Origin: Setoptus koraiensis
Lineage: Eukaryota; Arthropoda
Assembly: GCA_048013815.1 (NCBI GenBank)
Contig: CM106585.1
Coordinates: 5,580,001 to 5,644,000, forward strand
DNA: 64,000 nt
Direction of reading: 5' to 3'
Part shown: positions 54,503 through 64,000 of the stretch, one piece after another
How the letters are laid out: every line of letters starts with the position of its first letter
Numbering within the stretch: position 1 is the stretch's first letter
Notes under the pieces: model-generated
Seen by the model: only the letters and a program-made list of their open reading frames with translations
The model's database searches: none
What the model was told of the DNA's origin: nothing
Position numbers and translations under genes: made by a program

Positions 54503-57500
54503 TCACTTCAAATTGATCCTAAGTAGTTTGAAGTTCATAAGGACGTGTAAGAAGACCATGATTATAAACAGCATGATGTCTGGTCTGACATTTTTCGGAG
54601 TCGAGCTGTATATTGGACAATATGGACATTGGTAGGAGCCGCAAACGTGACATATACTCAGTGCGTGTAAATTGTACGCTGATAGCATAGTCTCATTGAA
54701 GTGTTCTGTGGATTAGAAGTGAATAGTAGGCATTATTAGTTTTATAATACACTAGTAATTATTAGTATTTGGATAGAAACTGTATTCCTTACCTGGTTCG
54801 TAGTATTCATAAACTCTGATAGGTAGATAACGTGTCATATTGGCAACTGGAAACCATCGTTGTAGGGTAACTAGTGTACAGCTCAAACGTTCAGATTCGA
54901 ACTATATGAATGGAGAGATTTTTAGAAAGAGATTAGAAGTTGTTATTATTACATGAAAGGCTAGAATGGATTTTTCCAGTCTGTCGACCAGCACTTACAT
55001 AATCAAAATAATAATAAATCTTTCGTTCTGCAACTCGAGCTTCACGTAAATTTCTCTGATTACTGGTGTTCACATAGGAGTCCAATCTATTCTGAGTAAT
55101 CTGGTATCCGGTGGGTACTGGAACTTCTAGGACGGCCATACCTGAGCGCGGGCTCTCACTTGTCAAAACCCATCTAACGCACACCTCCATCATCAGATTA
55201 GAGCTATTGCGACCACTATAGGTAGACTTCACATTCAAGTCAAACGCCTTTACTGGCGGGGGTATTTGCAGTTGGGGCCAATCTACATTATATTTCAATT
55301 CCAACCCCATCAAAATAATCCCCGGTCCTTCTACGGTAACTTCAAGGATACCATGAGCTTCACCAAATTCTATTGTCTGCAAAGTAGATACGTTACCCTC
55401 ATTTATGTACAATTGATAATTCTTTCTAGAACCTGGGTCATCGACGGTCACTTTGATGTTCGTTACAGAACGCTGGTCATTCTTAATGGAATATACCATC
55501 AAAGCTCGCAAGGCTGCCAATGTGTCTTGAGTTGATGCCCAACCTCCTACACTCATACGCTGACGATTTAGCCACTCAACAATGTCCGCTTGGTACGGCA
55601 TCTGTATCTGTTTCTCAACGAAGGTCATTAGCGCATATGAGGTTGTTTGTACGCTACGTGCATCATACCTGCCTTTTTTCTTTGGGTATATTAATTGACG
55701 ATTGTTTATAATGACTGCACTGTCGTGAAGTACATTTTCCGGAGCCCAGTATTTCATGCCGTCTTGTTGTCGCATTTGCTTTATAAGATGATCGTATGCT
55801 TCATCTGACGATATTGAATCCACCACAGTCAATGCATAACTCAAGAGAGCCAAGTCGAATGGATCTCGAGCAGTTTTGATCATTGTTTTCTGCAGCATTT
55901 GTTCTAGATATTTCTGGGCATTTATCTTAGCTATAGTAACGCGACCGCTTTGACCAAGACCTCTCTCACCGACGAGATGAAGAGTTATCAATACATGAGC
56001 GGTCAACGAAACATTTTTGATTCGTGAGTTTTCGTAACGATCATCCTGCCACCTGATGCTGCCTTCCATCTTCCTGTCATAAGCATATGGGTGCTGCTCG
56101 ATGAAAAATCCATCTTTGGTTTGTTTTGACACAAGCCAAGATACAGCACGATCAATAACCTCTGGGTCAATATAGATATGATTTTCCCATTCTTGTTTTG
56201 TTGCTTCGTGCAGTTCCCGGATCACCAAAGCCGTCAGCCATACGCTTGGCTCTTGGGAGGATTTGAAAAGTCTGAAAGACCCATCCTTATTACGAAATGT
56301 CAGTTGACGTTGATATAGTAGAGTTAAGTGCTTAAATACCTCTTTTCTAAGGTCAGGTGTGTCTTGATTTGTTTTTCTCAGATACGAGATAGACAGTAAG
56401 TTGATAGCAAAGTTGAATATGTTTTGCTCGGCACCATCAAAAGGTAATTTCAATATACTGTCAGAGTCAACTGGGATCGGCAAAGGTCCGGGATAGTCTC
56501 CACCAAAAGACATTCTACCCTGATTTGAGCCAAATATGTAACGTCGCATATTGTCATACTTTACTACCGGAGTTTCAGTAATATTGGTGTCCAAGTATTT
56601 ATGACAGTAAGAACCCTGACTAAGATCACAATTGAATGACGTGTATGTACGCTGGGGTAAGCCATCAGCTTCAACTTTCAGGATTTTCGTCACCGACTTC
56701 TTTGCCACTTGTGTAGTTGCCGTTATTGTCACATTAATTTGTCCTAATCTCTGAGCTACAATTGGTATGTATACAAAAGATGTCTCACCTGTATTGACTG
56801 CGATTAAATGCTGGTGCTCTCCAAAAGAAGTTTCAGGGTTGTAAGAGGCTACCTCGCCATTTTCGCCCACATGGACGAATTTGTAATCAATTGAATCAGC
56901 TAAAGTGATCATAACTTCTATTTCTTCAGAGACAAAGTTGGTCACTAAAGCTCTCACCCCGATTTGTTCACCAAGATTGCATGTGTTGGGCATTTCTATC
57001 TTTACTATGAATGGTCTCAAGCTCGATACTTCCATAGGTTCTTTCATAATACCTATACCGTGCTGACCGCTCATTGAAAAAGCCCCGATAGACCAAGTGG
57101 ACACAACTGTAGGTAAAGGGACCGTGAATATGGAGTAGCCATTTGGTCCGATATTAACATCTTTCCAAAGCCAGTTGTTCTCGTAGAGTCCTTGCAAACG
57201 ATTAAATCTGTGCAATCGGTCACTTGTTCTTGTATCGGTCCAACTTGACAATGCCAGGTCACACGCACTCTCGTCTGAATTGTCACCGCAATCATCTTTA
57301 CCATTACAAGTCTGGGTTGTAGCATTATAGCAAACGGATGTTGAAAGGCAGGCTGTCATACCATTCGGACATTTGCTCCACGGCCTCTTAGCTATGAATG
57401 CATCAGTGAAAACAATAAGCCCTGAATTCATTAGCATCGTGCTTGTATCGATTCCTTGTGAGGGTGATGGAAAATTGATGATATCCTTTATAGAGCCTTC

Positions 57501-59824
57501 ATGATTTAACCATTGATGTGTCAGAGTATCGCTCACCCGGTCAAAATTTTGCATTTGTTGATTGAAATTGATATGCGTGATCTGACCAGAGCTCGATAAA
57601 GAAGCTAAATCTTTATTGACACCATAGATGCCAACGAAAGTTCCTGGCTGTCCATGAACAGTGAATTCGAGACTTTCACCATGCTTGTCCTTGCGGTCAT
57701 TGACGCTAACCGTAAAATTGTGCAAGGAAGTTCCGTCCACATGAAACCTCAGAGCATCTGTTATAACTTCATTACCATTAGCGATATCGTATATAAGCAT
57801 AGTTGACGAAGGTGCCATCTCAGCTGATACTGGCACGGCAAACGTGTGCAAAGATGATGACACTTGTTCCCTTCCTGTTGTCAATATTATTCCCTTAGAT
57901 ATAATGATATAAGATAGAGTAGCTAAAGGATAGTTAGCTCTTGCGTGGAATACTACGTATTCGCCAACTTTGGCATTAAATGTGCTCGTTGAGATTTGAA
58001 GAGATCTTGGGTTAGAAGCATATACTGGATAAAGCCTAATCTTGGTTGAAGCCCTAAGTGATGTTCTGTCGTTAAATTCTGCAGATAAAATAAGATAATC
58101 ATATTCAAAGTTTTGCCTCCGGGCAACATTCGATCTGAGATCTATAGATACGGTCCATATTCCGGGTACTTGTGAGATTATTTCATGAGTTCTATTGGGT
58201 AGAATTTCAGGAATCCCAGAACCTGTTTTAGAGACACCAAGTAATCTTATATCAAGTATATTCAGTCGATCCCCGAGAAGACTAGCAGGCACAGTTGATC
58301 CGTCTTGATATGATACAGCAAGGTACATTTGGAATGGCATTTGAGGTTTATACACATGAACAGAGGGCCCGACAAACTTTAACCTGATCCTTGACGATAG
58401 TATGTGGGCGACGGCATGACCCATCTGGAATGAGTCAATATATCTTTCCCTAAGATGGGCAGTGACTGTAACTCTGGAACCGGCGACAAGATTTTTCAAC
58501 GAATTCGTCTCAAATCTGAACTGATCATACCCATGAAAGTCAGGATCAAATTGAAGCTGCGAGTCAGGTTTAGTGTTTGGGTGATCCACAGTCACTGTGA
58601 TTGTTAAATTTCCAATAACTGGTGCACCATTAGTAAAATTGGCGGTGATGGATCCTGAAATGTACTTGTCAGTTTCAAGAAAACTCGAGGGCATCGAGAC
58701 GTTAACCTCGAACTGTTGAGGATAATAAAATTCCACAAGAAAGTGACCATCCTGAATTTGTCCTTGCGCCGAGACTCTAATAGTCCAATTACCTATAGTG
58801 GGTTGATCAGAGAGGGGGTATTCTATGCTAACAGAGCCCAGATTGGTTTGTTTTGATAGCCATCTTCTTACAACTAGGCCATTTGGGTCAAGCATGTAAA
58901 CGTCTAACGCATCTGAGAATGGCTTCAAATCTGTGGTAATTGGCACTACGCGAAATCTGACAGTTTGTCCTTGTTTATAAATAGGTTTATCTGTTTGTAC
59001 AAATATTGTCATGGATCTTTGGCTGAATTCTAGGCTAGTCTCATTGGAGAATATAGTTGCACCTAGCTCATTTGTTCCTATCACTTTTAATTTATAGGAA
59101 CCTTCAAGTGCTTGGGCCGGCACGGACATCATGATTGTTTCTGGCACACCGACAGAGCAGGCCTGCTCCGCATTAGCAATGTCAACACCATCTTTTAGAA
59201 TGCTGGCGTATGTTTGAATGGTGCTGGGAGAATAGTTTGTGACCGATAATTGATAGATGTGACCAGGCCTCAAAATCTTGGAGGCAAAAACTAGGAACGT
59301 TACTCCAAAAACACGTGCCGTATCTGTAGCGATCGCATCAAAGGGTAATAATAGCATATTGATGATAACAATATATTAACGTTGTTTATCTAAGATGCAA
59401 AGTTGCCTGATATTGCTGGTATATATTGTGGGTATAATTGCGTGCGTGTGTTGTGTTCTCAATGTAAACAAACAACAGGTTCTTCGTTTCTAAATACAGT
59501 AACTATGATAATAGAAATGGTGATATTGTTTCCTCTTGTATTGTTGCAACAGTATTATTAAGTAGTTGTGTTAATAGTTGTAATGTTGTTTAGGCGAGAC
59601 GCCTTTCGTCTCGATTTGAAATGTTGAGATTGCAATAGATTCAAAGGTATAAAAAAATGTGTGATGGGTTGCTTCAATCGACCATGGTGGTAGTGCTCGG
59701 ATTAATTATGCTCCTCGGTATTACATAATTATTGTTGAATGTTGTTCTCGAGAGATTTGTGAGTTTCACAAGATATTGGTATTAATAATAATAATAATAG
59801 TGATGGCTCGATTGAGACGGTCAT
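54503..59824 (-). CDS. Mcr: Macroglobulin complement-related protein (Mcr-like, alpha-2-macroglobulin/TEP superfamily)
   Basis: Four exons (59824-59770, 59323-54999, 54901-54793, 54705-54503) give 1,563 residues in frame. Exon 1 is inferred: it encodes a signal peptide (MTVSIEPSLLLLLLIPIS) in matching phase. The long exon is otherwise open up to an ATG at 59357 that gives no good signal peptide. Macroglobulin domains start at TIFVQTDKPIYKQGQTVRFR. An LDLa module lies in the bait region (about residue 668; CNGKDDCGDNSDESAC), as in insect Mcr. The thioester site reads PFDGAEQNI (about residue 980) where TEPs have GCGEQ, so the thioester cysteine is lost. Exons 3-4 hold the receptor-binding end (QRWFPVANMTRYLPIRVYEY), a Cys cluster (CHVCGSYQCPYC) and a hydrophobic end (IMLFIIMVFLHVLMNF), suggesting membrane or GPI attachment. 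Mcr works at septate junctions and in opsonisation in flies. Confidence 0.95.
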
Positions 59825-60606
59825 GATATAAGCGATGCTGGGCGCGCCCAAGATGATGTTATCAAATGTGTAACTATTGTCCAGTGGAAAACTGGCACTA
59901 CTGTCCTGCTGGTGATGGGATTGCCTAGCAACATGAGAGGTTGCATGAGTGGACCACAAAATGACGTTACCTTTGTGTAATGTGTGTTCTTCTTTTTTGT
60001 CTGTGTGTCTGTTATTTATTATGCGATCAAAATGGAAATATAATTGGCCAACTGTAGTCCGGTGAGTTTCTGTACGATTACCTTAGGCTTGCTACGAGCA
60101 CGTGTTGCTTGATAATAAAATCACATTCGTATTTCGGTCGGATAAAATCACTCCGTGAGTTCAATCTTCTAGTGCGTACAACTACGTACTGTGATTGGCG
60201 TCGTGTAACTTGTTGTCTTATATTGGCGTCGTTGTTTCGTGTGTCAGGCGATCAGAAGGTAACATCATCAGTATTATCATTATTGTATTTATTATTCATA
60301 ATGTGGCGCAACTGAATCTATTGGGCTGGCTGTTAAATTGCGTTTACTGTTGCTTGCTGTATGGTCTCGTGTAACATTATGGAAATAAATAAATTTAAAA
60401 CAAAGAAAATAAAAAGAGAAACATGTTGGTCAACAATGAATCGAATGGAATCAAGTTCGACACCCGGTCGCACATTCGATCATGCGATGAGGTAATTGTT
60501 CGATTGTTGCCTCACACATGCGCTCGTTATAGGTCGCCAGTGTGTGTCGCCTAAACAGGCTATGTCAATACATTTCGTCGAATAAATGTGATGATAATTC
60601 TCTAAA

Positions 60607-60632
60607 GATGATGATGATGATGATGATGATGA
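60607..60632. repeat. (GAT)n microsatellite
   Basis: About eight GAT units in non-coding DNA. Confidence 0.9.
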
Positions 60633-60969
60633 AGAGGGCGAGACGCGTAAATTGGCAAATATTTGCTCTAGCTAATCTTGTGTGTGTGAGTGTGCTTCAG
60701 CGGCACTGCCAGTAGTCTTTATATAATTGCAATCGTCATTCGTACCTTTCACTCTGCAAAATAGTTTCTGCTTTTCTGTCCGTCCGTCGGTCTGTCTGTC
60801 TATTTGTACGCCTATGTGTGTATGTTGTGTGTGTTTGTGTGTTCGTATATGTGCAAGGATCGGTGATGCACACACAATGCCCGAAGAACTTATTCACAGC
60901 CATTCGTTTCAACTGGTGGTTGCATGATGCTGCACTCTGCCGCAACTGTAGTTGCTTTGGGTGTGCTCA

Positions 60970-61136
60970 CCTTGCAACATTCACAGTGCTCTTCGCCGCT
61001 TTTACTAAACACTATGCACTCCTGTGAGCTAGAGGTGTCAATATTAAAGCTGGCCGATGACCGTTTCGCCATTTGAAGAGATCTCGTTTTTTCGACAATT
61101 GCCAATGCCAAGTCACTTGCAAGGCCTCTCTGCATT
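60970..61136 (-). CDS. Candidate first coding exon of an unidentified small gene
   Basis: The minus strand from an ATG at 61136 reads about 55 codons of ordinary composition (LASDLALAIVEKTRSLQMAK, then SSSQECIVFSKSGEEHCECC). It runs straight into a good donor, AAG followed by GTGAGC at about 60969. I could not assign a family or find the next exon. It could be a chance open stretch. Confidence 0.25.
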
Positions 61137-63066
61137 GCCAATACATCGCATGCATTTGAAACGCTCGTCAAGAAATAATTCAAAATGAATCAACCTCCTT
61201 GTTCAAACCTATTCTCTCATAGCGACAACAACACCAACAAAGACAATTCTAAGCCATTTAATCGCTGGAACAACAATGGCAGCAAAAAGTAAAATGCTAA
61301 TTAAGCTTCTGTATCATATCCTGTTAAGCCATTGTTTGTTTGTTTGTTTGCTTGCTTGCTTGTTTGCTTGTTGCACTACCAATAACAGTAGTCACCAATA
61401 CAAAAGTAGATGAAGCTCGCTCTATTATTATCAAGAAATATGATGATGATTGTTTATTTGTGATTTAATCCAACAATACGTATCGGTAGCACGGGGACAT
61501 GTAACAATAACCTGTTAAATTCATCACCATTTTCCATAATAGTGATGCTAGCGAAACTTTCGCGCGATCAAAAAGGTTAACGCTCAAGTCCCGACTATAC
61601 AGTAGATCGTTTGAGGTAAGCAATGAGTGAAAATCACACACCAACAAGTGTTACCAGATTATAATGTTAGCGCGTGTAGATCGACTCACCCGAACGCTAC
61701 TCAACATCACTTGAATGTTTTCTCTACAAAAAAGCTGTTCCAGAGCCTAGAGAAACCTTCTGTCGTTGCCCAGAAAACAGGTGCTTGTTGTCTGTCTATC
61801 TGTCTTCTTCCTTTCGCCCAGCAAGCGATAAAGAAGCGAATGAAGAGAACTTCCTCGTAAATAACGCGCCTATGACTCATTCGTGTCAGTTCTCTTCTAA
61901 CGTACACTGTATACTGTTTTGCGTGACCATCGCACCAGTTCTGATAATCTATGAATACTTTGGCATTACACACTAGTTAGAATGTGAACCACTCATCTTG
62001 ATCTTTTCATTTACACTTTGCCATGAGTGGTCTATCTCATCTAAAGATTCTCCGCTGCTTTAAATTCTCTAGTTTAACAACCGAGATAGTCTCAAGACTA
62101 AAACAGAGAGAAAATTCACATTGCTCACTCAGAGACTTGGTTTTTTCTATGGCATAGACTCTCGAATCCAATTGAATGACTAACCAAAGGCAAACAACCA
62201 CTTCGTTCGTTTGCTGCACCACGAATCACCACCTGCTCCTTATGTGAGTCTTTCTCACTGAAGATACGGTGTTGCCGCAGGTGATCATGATTCTGCAAAT
62301 AGAAACAAATTGGTGCTTGATGCTTGTTAATCATGATGCAGTTTCACCTGCATCAGTGTCTACCAATATAACATTAATAATATGATACCGACTACCACAT
62401 GCGATTCAAGGGGAAGCCATGCAACTTGTCGACGAATTCGTGCAAGGTTCTTAGAGACCAATTAAACAGATACCTAAGAGGGTGTGTGTATGTCTGTCTG
62501 TTGGCTGTAAATCTCACTAGTGGTGGTTACATAATTAAAAGAGCCAAGTTATTTATATGAGATATTTGTTTAAAAAATAAACAGGGGATAATATTACACC
62601 ACTTGCTATGACATAATAGATTTAACGAGAACCACATTATGCTTAAAGATCGCAAAAGCGCATATTAAACAATAACTCAAGCCTATGATTCATAGTGGTG
62701 CACCATAGATTACCAACAGTTTAGTTTTAATTTCATGGTTTTTTTTTTGGATTACGATATTGTTGCAGCATTACTAACCACGTTTTTAATGCGATATTTA
62801 ACAAGAAAACTGGCGCTAATTCAACTCGACCGGTTCGTATTACAGTATATTTTACTAGTTTGGCAAAAGTATATAACAAGTCACGGGGAGAACGATGTGA
62901 CAGTGGTGGAACCTGGACTACAGTGGCCGGCTGATCGGTTGATCAATGTCATTTTTTATGAGCGATCACAAAAACTAACCTGAGAATCTATTGCAATAAG
63001 TGGTTAGCATTTTCATAATCCACAGACTTGTGACATATGAGGGGAAAGTTTTTTCAACTCTTAGTC

Positions 63067-63072
63067 TTTATT
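63067..63072 (-). terminator. Polyadenylation signal of ECSIT
   Basis: TTTATT on the plus strand, 6 bases below the stop codon. Confidence 0.6.
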
Positions 63073-63078
63073 TGAATA

Positions 63079-64000
63079 TTAGGACTTGTTTTCAATCTTT
63101 TCTGATTGCTCCGTATCATGATTGTCTTTGGACGGATCAACGAGTTCTCTGGTTGGTCGGTTGATCCTAAACACAACACTTATCTCTTTCAGTTTAGAAT
63201 TTCGTTCTTGCATCAAACGGAGCCAAGAAAGTAGTGAATCATGACTAGATGTTCCAGTAACACCGATGGCTAGTACGTTTCCATCCTCGACATTGTGCGT
63301 ATCATATAGTTCCTCTTGCCTCTCCTTGATAGATTTACCATAAAATTGCATAGGCATACTCTCATAATCCTGTTCCGGTTCCTCATATCTGGGCTTCACT
63401 TTAGGAGTATCATGGTACTGTTTGAGAACGTAGTATATAATGGATTTGTCTCTGATGTAGGCTTTGCCTCCCTCCTCAATATAGAGCAAATCTTTGCTAT
63501 CTAGTCTGTTGATCATATCCTGCTGAATGTCACTCTGTGCAGATATAATCCATGTCTTGTCGATGGCTGTCGGTACTCTCGATGCGTTCCAAACAGACAA
63601 AATTGTCTTTTTATCAACGCACATTCGCGCTAATGCTAGCTTGGTTAATTCCACGGGATCATCGGGTGCAACCTCAGGTATGGGCCATGGATTTTTATTT
63701 CTGAATTTCATAGACCAAAAATTCATTCGTACGGACTTTAGCCAAACATCGCTGTATGTACTGAATCTTTCGGCAATTAATCTCTCCACCTCTTTATCTG
63801 GCCAAACTTGGTGCCTTTCCATCTGGTACAATATCTGTAGAACACAAACTTGTTGTTTGGGAGCGAACATTGTTATTCGTGAATAGGCATTCAATGGATG
63901 ATATTGATCGGTAGGGAAGACCTTGATGAGTTCTTTGTATGTTGCAAGGTCTTTGTGAAGTCCGAGCTCCTCGAGTCTATCGAGTGCATCATAGATGAAA
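63079..64000 (-). CDS. ECSIT: ECSIT (Toll-pathway intermediate and complex I assembly factor), 3' part
   Basis: The minus-strand frame is open from the window edge (64000) to the stop at 63079, giving the C-terminal ~306 residues; the N-terminus lies outside. Conserved ECSIT blocks are clear: LHKDLATYKELIKVFP, QQVCVLQILYQMERHQVWPD, KEVERLIAERF, NPWPIPEVAPDDPVELTKLA, TWIISAQSDIQQDMINRL, IYYVLKQYHDTP and LKEISVVFRINRPTREL. ECSIT links TRAF6 to Toll/IL-1 and BMP signalling and, in mitochondria, helps assemble complex I with NDUFAF1 and ACAD9 (family knowledge). The C-terminus ends with an acidic/Lys tail. The minus-strand AATAAA at 63072-63067 lies only 6 bases past the stop codon, so the 3' UTR is very short. 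Confidence 0.95.
   Translation of the reverse strand, partial: FIYDALDRLEELGLHKDLATYKELIKVFPTDQYHPLNAYSRITMFAPKQQVCVLQILYQMERHQVWPDKEVERLIAERFSTYSDVWLKSVRMNFWSMKFRNKNPWPIPEVAPDDPVELTKLALARMCVDKKTILSVWNASRVPTAIDKTWIISAQSDIQQDMINRLDSKDLLYIEEGGKAYIRDKSIIYYVLKQYHDTPKVKPRYEEPEQDYESMPMQFYGKSIKERQEELYDTHNVEDGNVLAIGVTGTSSHDSLLSWLRLMQERNSKLKEISVVFRINRPTRELVDPSKDNHDTEQSEKIENKS

Larger units (their letters stand above)
59825..63078. other. Gap: 3.25 kb mostly non-coding
   Basis: Upstream of the Mcr-like gene. It contains a GAT run (60607-60632), TG/CA-rich sequence (60680-60870) and GTTT/GCTT runs (61332-61370). One candidate exon is listed separately at 60970-61136. The remaining open stretches, including 62735-62983, have no recognisable product. 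Confidence 0.5.

Noticed and set aside
62735-62983. 82-codon plus-strand open frame resembling a transposase fragment
   Set aside because: No DDE/D or mariner motif and no terminal inverted repeats nearby; resemblance is only general.
1-64000. tRNA, rRNA, CRISPR, complete DNA transposon or LTR element
   Set aside because: Looked for box B-like GTTCGA contexts, regular spaced repeats, and terminal repeats; found only simple repeats and local duplications. A covariance-model scan would be the decisive test for tRNA genes.

Overview
This is a eukaryotic nuclear window, most likely from an arthropod and plausibly an acariform mite. That placement is an inference. It rests on a peptidoglycan recognition protein, a thioester-less macroglobulin complement-related protein and ECSIT, on very long single-exon genes (GCN1-like and CABIN1), on strong GTAAGT/GTGAGT donors, on short 3' UTRs, and on intergenic DNA full of CAA/GTT, GATA-like and TG simple repeats. 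No prokaryotic operon, CRISPR array, rRNA or convincing tRNA was seen.

Layout, left to right. 0.5-2.5 kb: an unrecognised His-rich membrane-protein gene with an in-frame stop right after its apparent ATG, plus a detached second copy of its His-rich/membrane tail. 3.0-4.4 kb: unidentified coding-like relics. 4.5-8.35 kb: a GCN1-like HEAT-repeat gene covering only the central part of normal GCN1. 8.5-19.5 kb (minus): an eight-exon gene for a Frizzled-CRD plus four LDLa protein, converging tail to tail with GCN1. 19.5-25.8 kb: repeat-rich non-coding DNA. 25.8-27.2 kb (minus): pantothenate kinase. 28.75-29.9 kb (minus): a strongly shortened TFIP11. 31.2-35.4 kb (plus): CABIN1. 35.8-37.5 kb (minus): membrane-anchored class 3 fatty aldehyde dehydrogenase.

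37.7-49.8 kb is a shuffled duplication zone. Fragments of CABIN1 (two places), a truncated second NIFK, and a broken copy of the CRAL-TRIO gene 5' end joined to a piece of the 49.4-49.8 kb region lie among three apparently intact genes: mS33, NIFK and the CRAL-TRIO gene. 49.85-51.8 kb is an unassigned broken coding relic, possibly virus-derived. 53.1-54.2 kb is a two-exon PGRP with a full zinc-ligand set. 54.5-59.8 kb (minus) is a four-exon Mcr-like protein whose thioester cysteine is replaced. 59.8-63.1 kb is mostly non-coding, and 63.08-64.0 kb (minus) is the 3' part of ECSIT, which runs off the window.

The genes are not a functional operon. Three (PGRP, Mcr, ECSIT) fit an innate-immunity theme at the right end, but that may be chance. 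Most notable are the mosaic duplication zone with one tract of about 573 bp showing no difference from its source beside a roughly 5% diverged tract, the trimmed GCN1 and TFIP11 genes, the unknown His-rich membrane gene with its duplicated tail, and the unassigned relic at about 50-52 kb.
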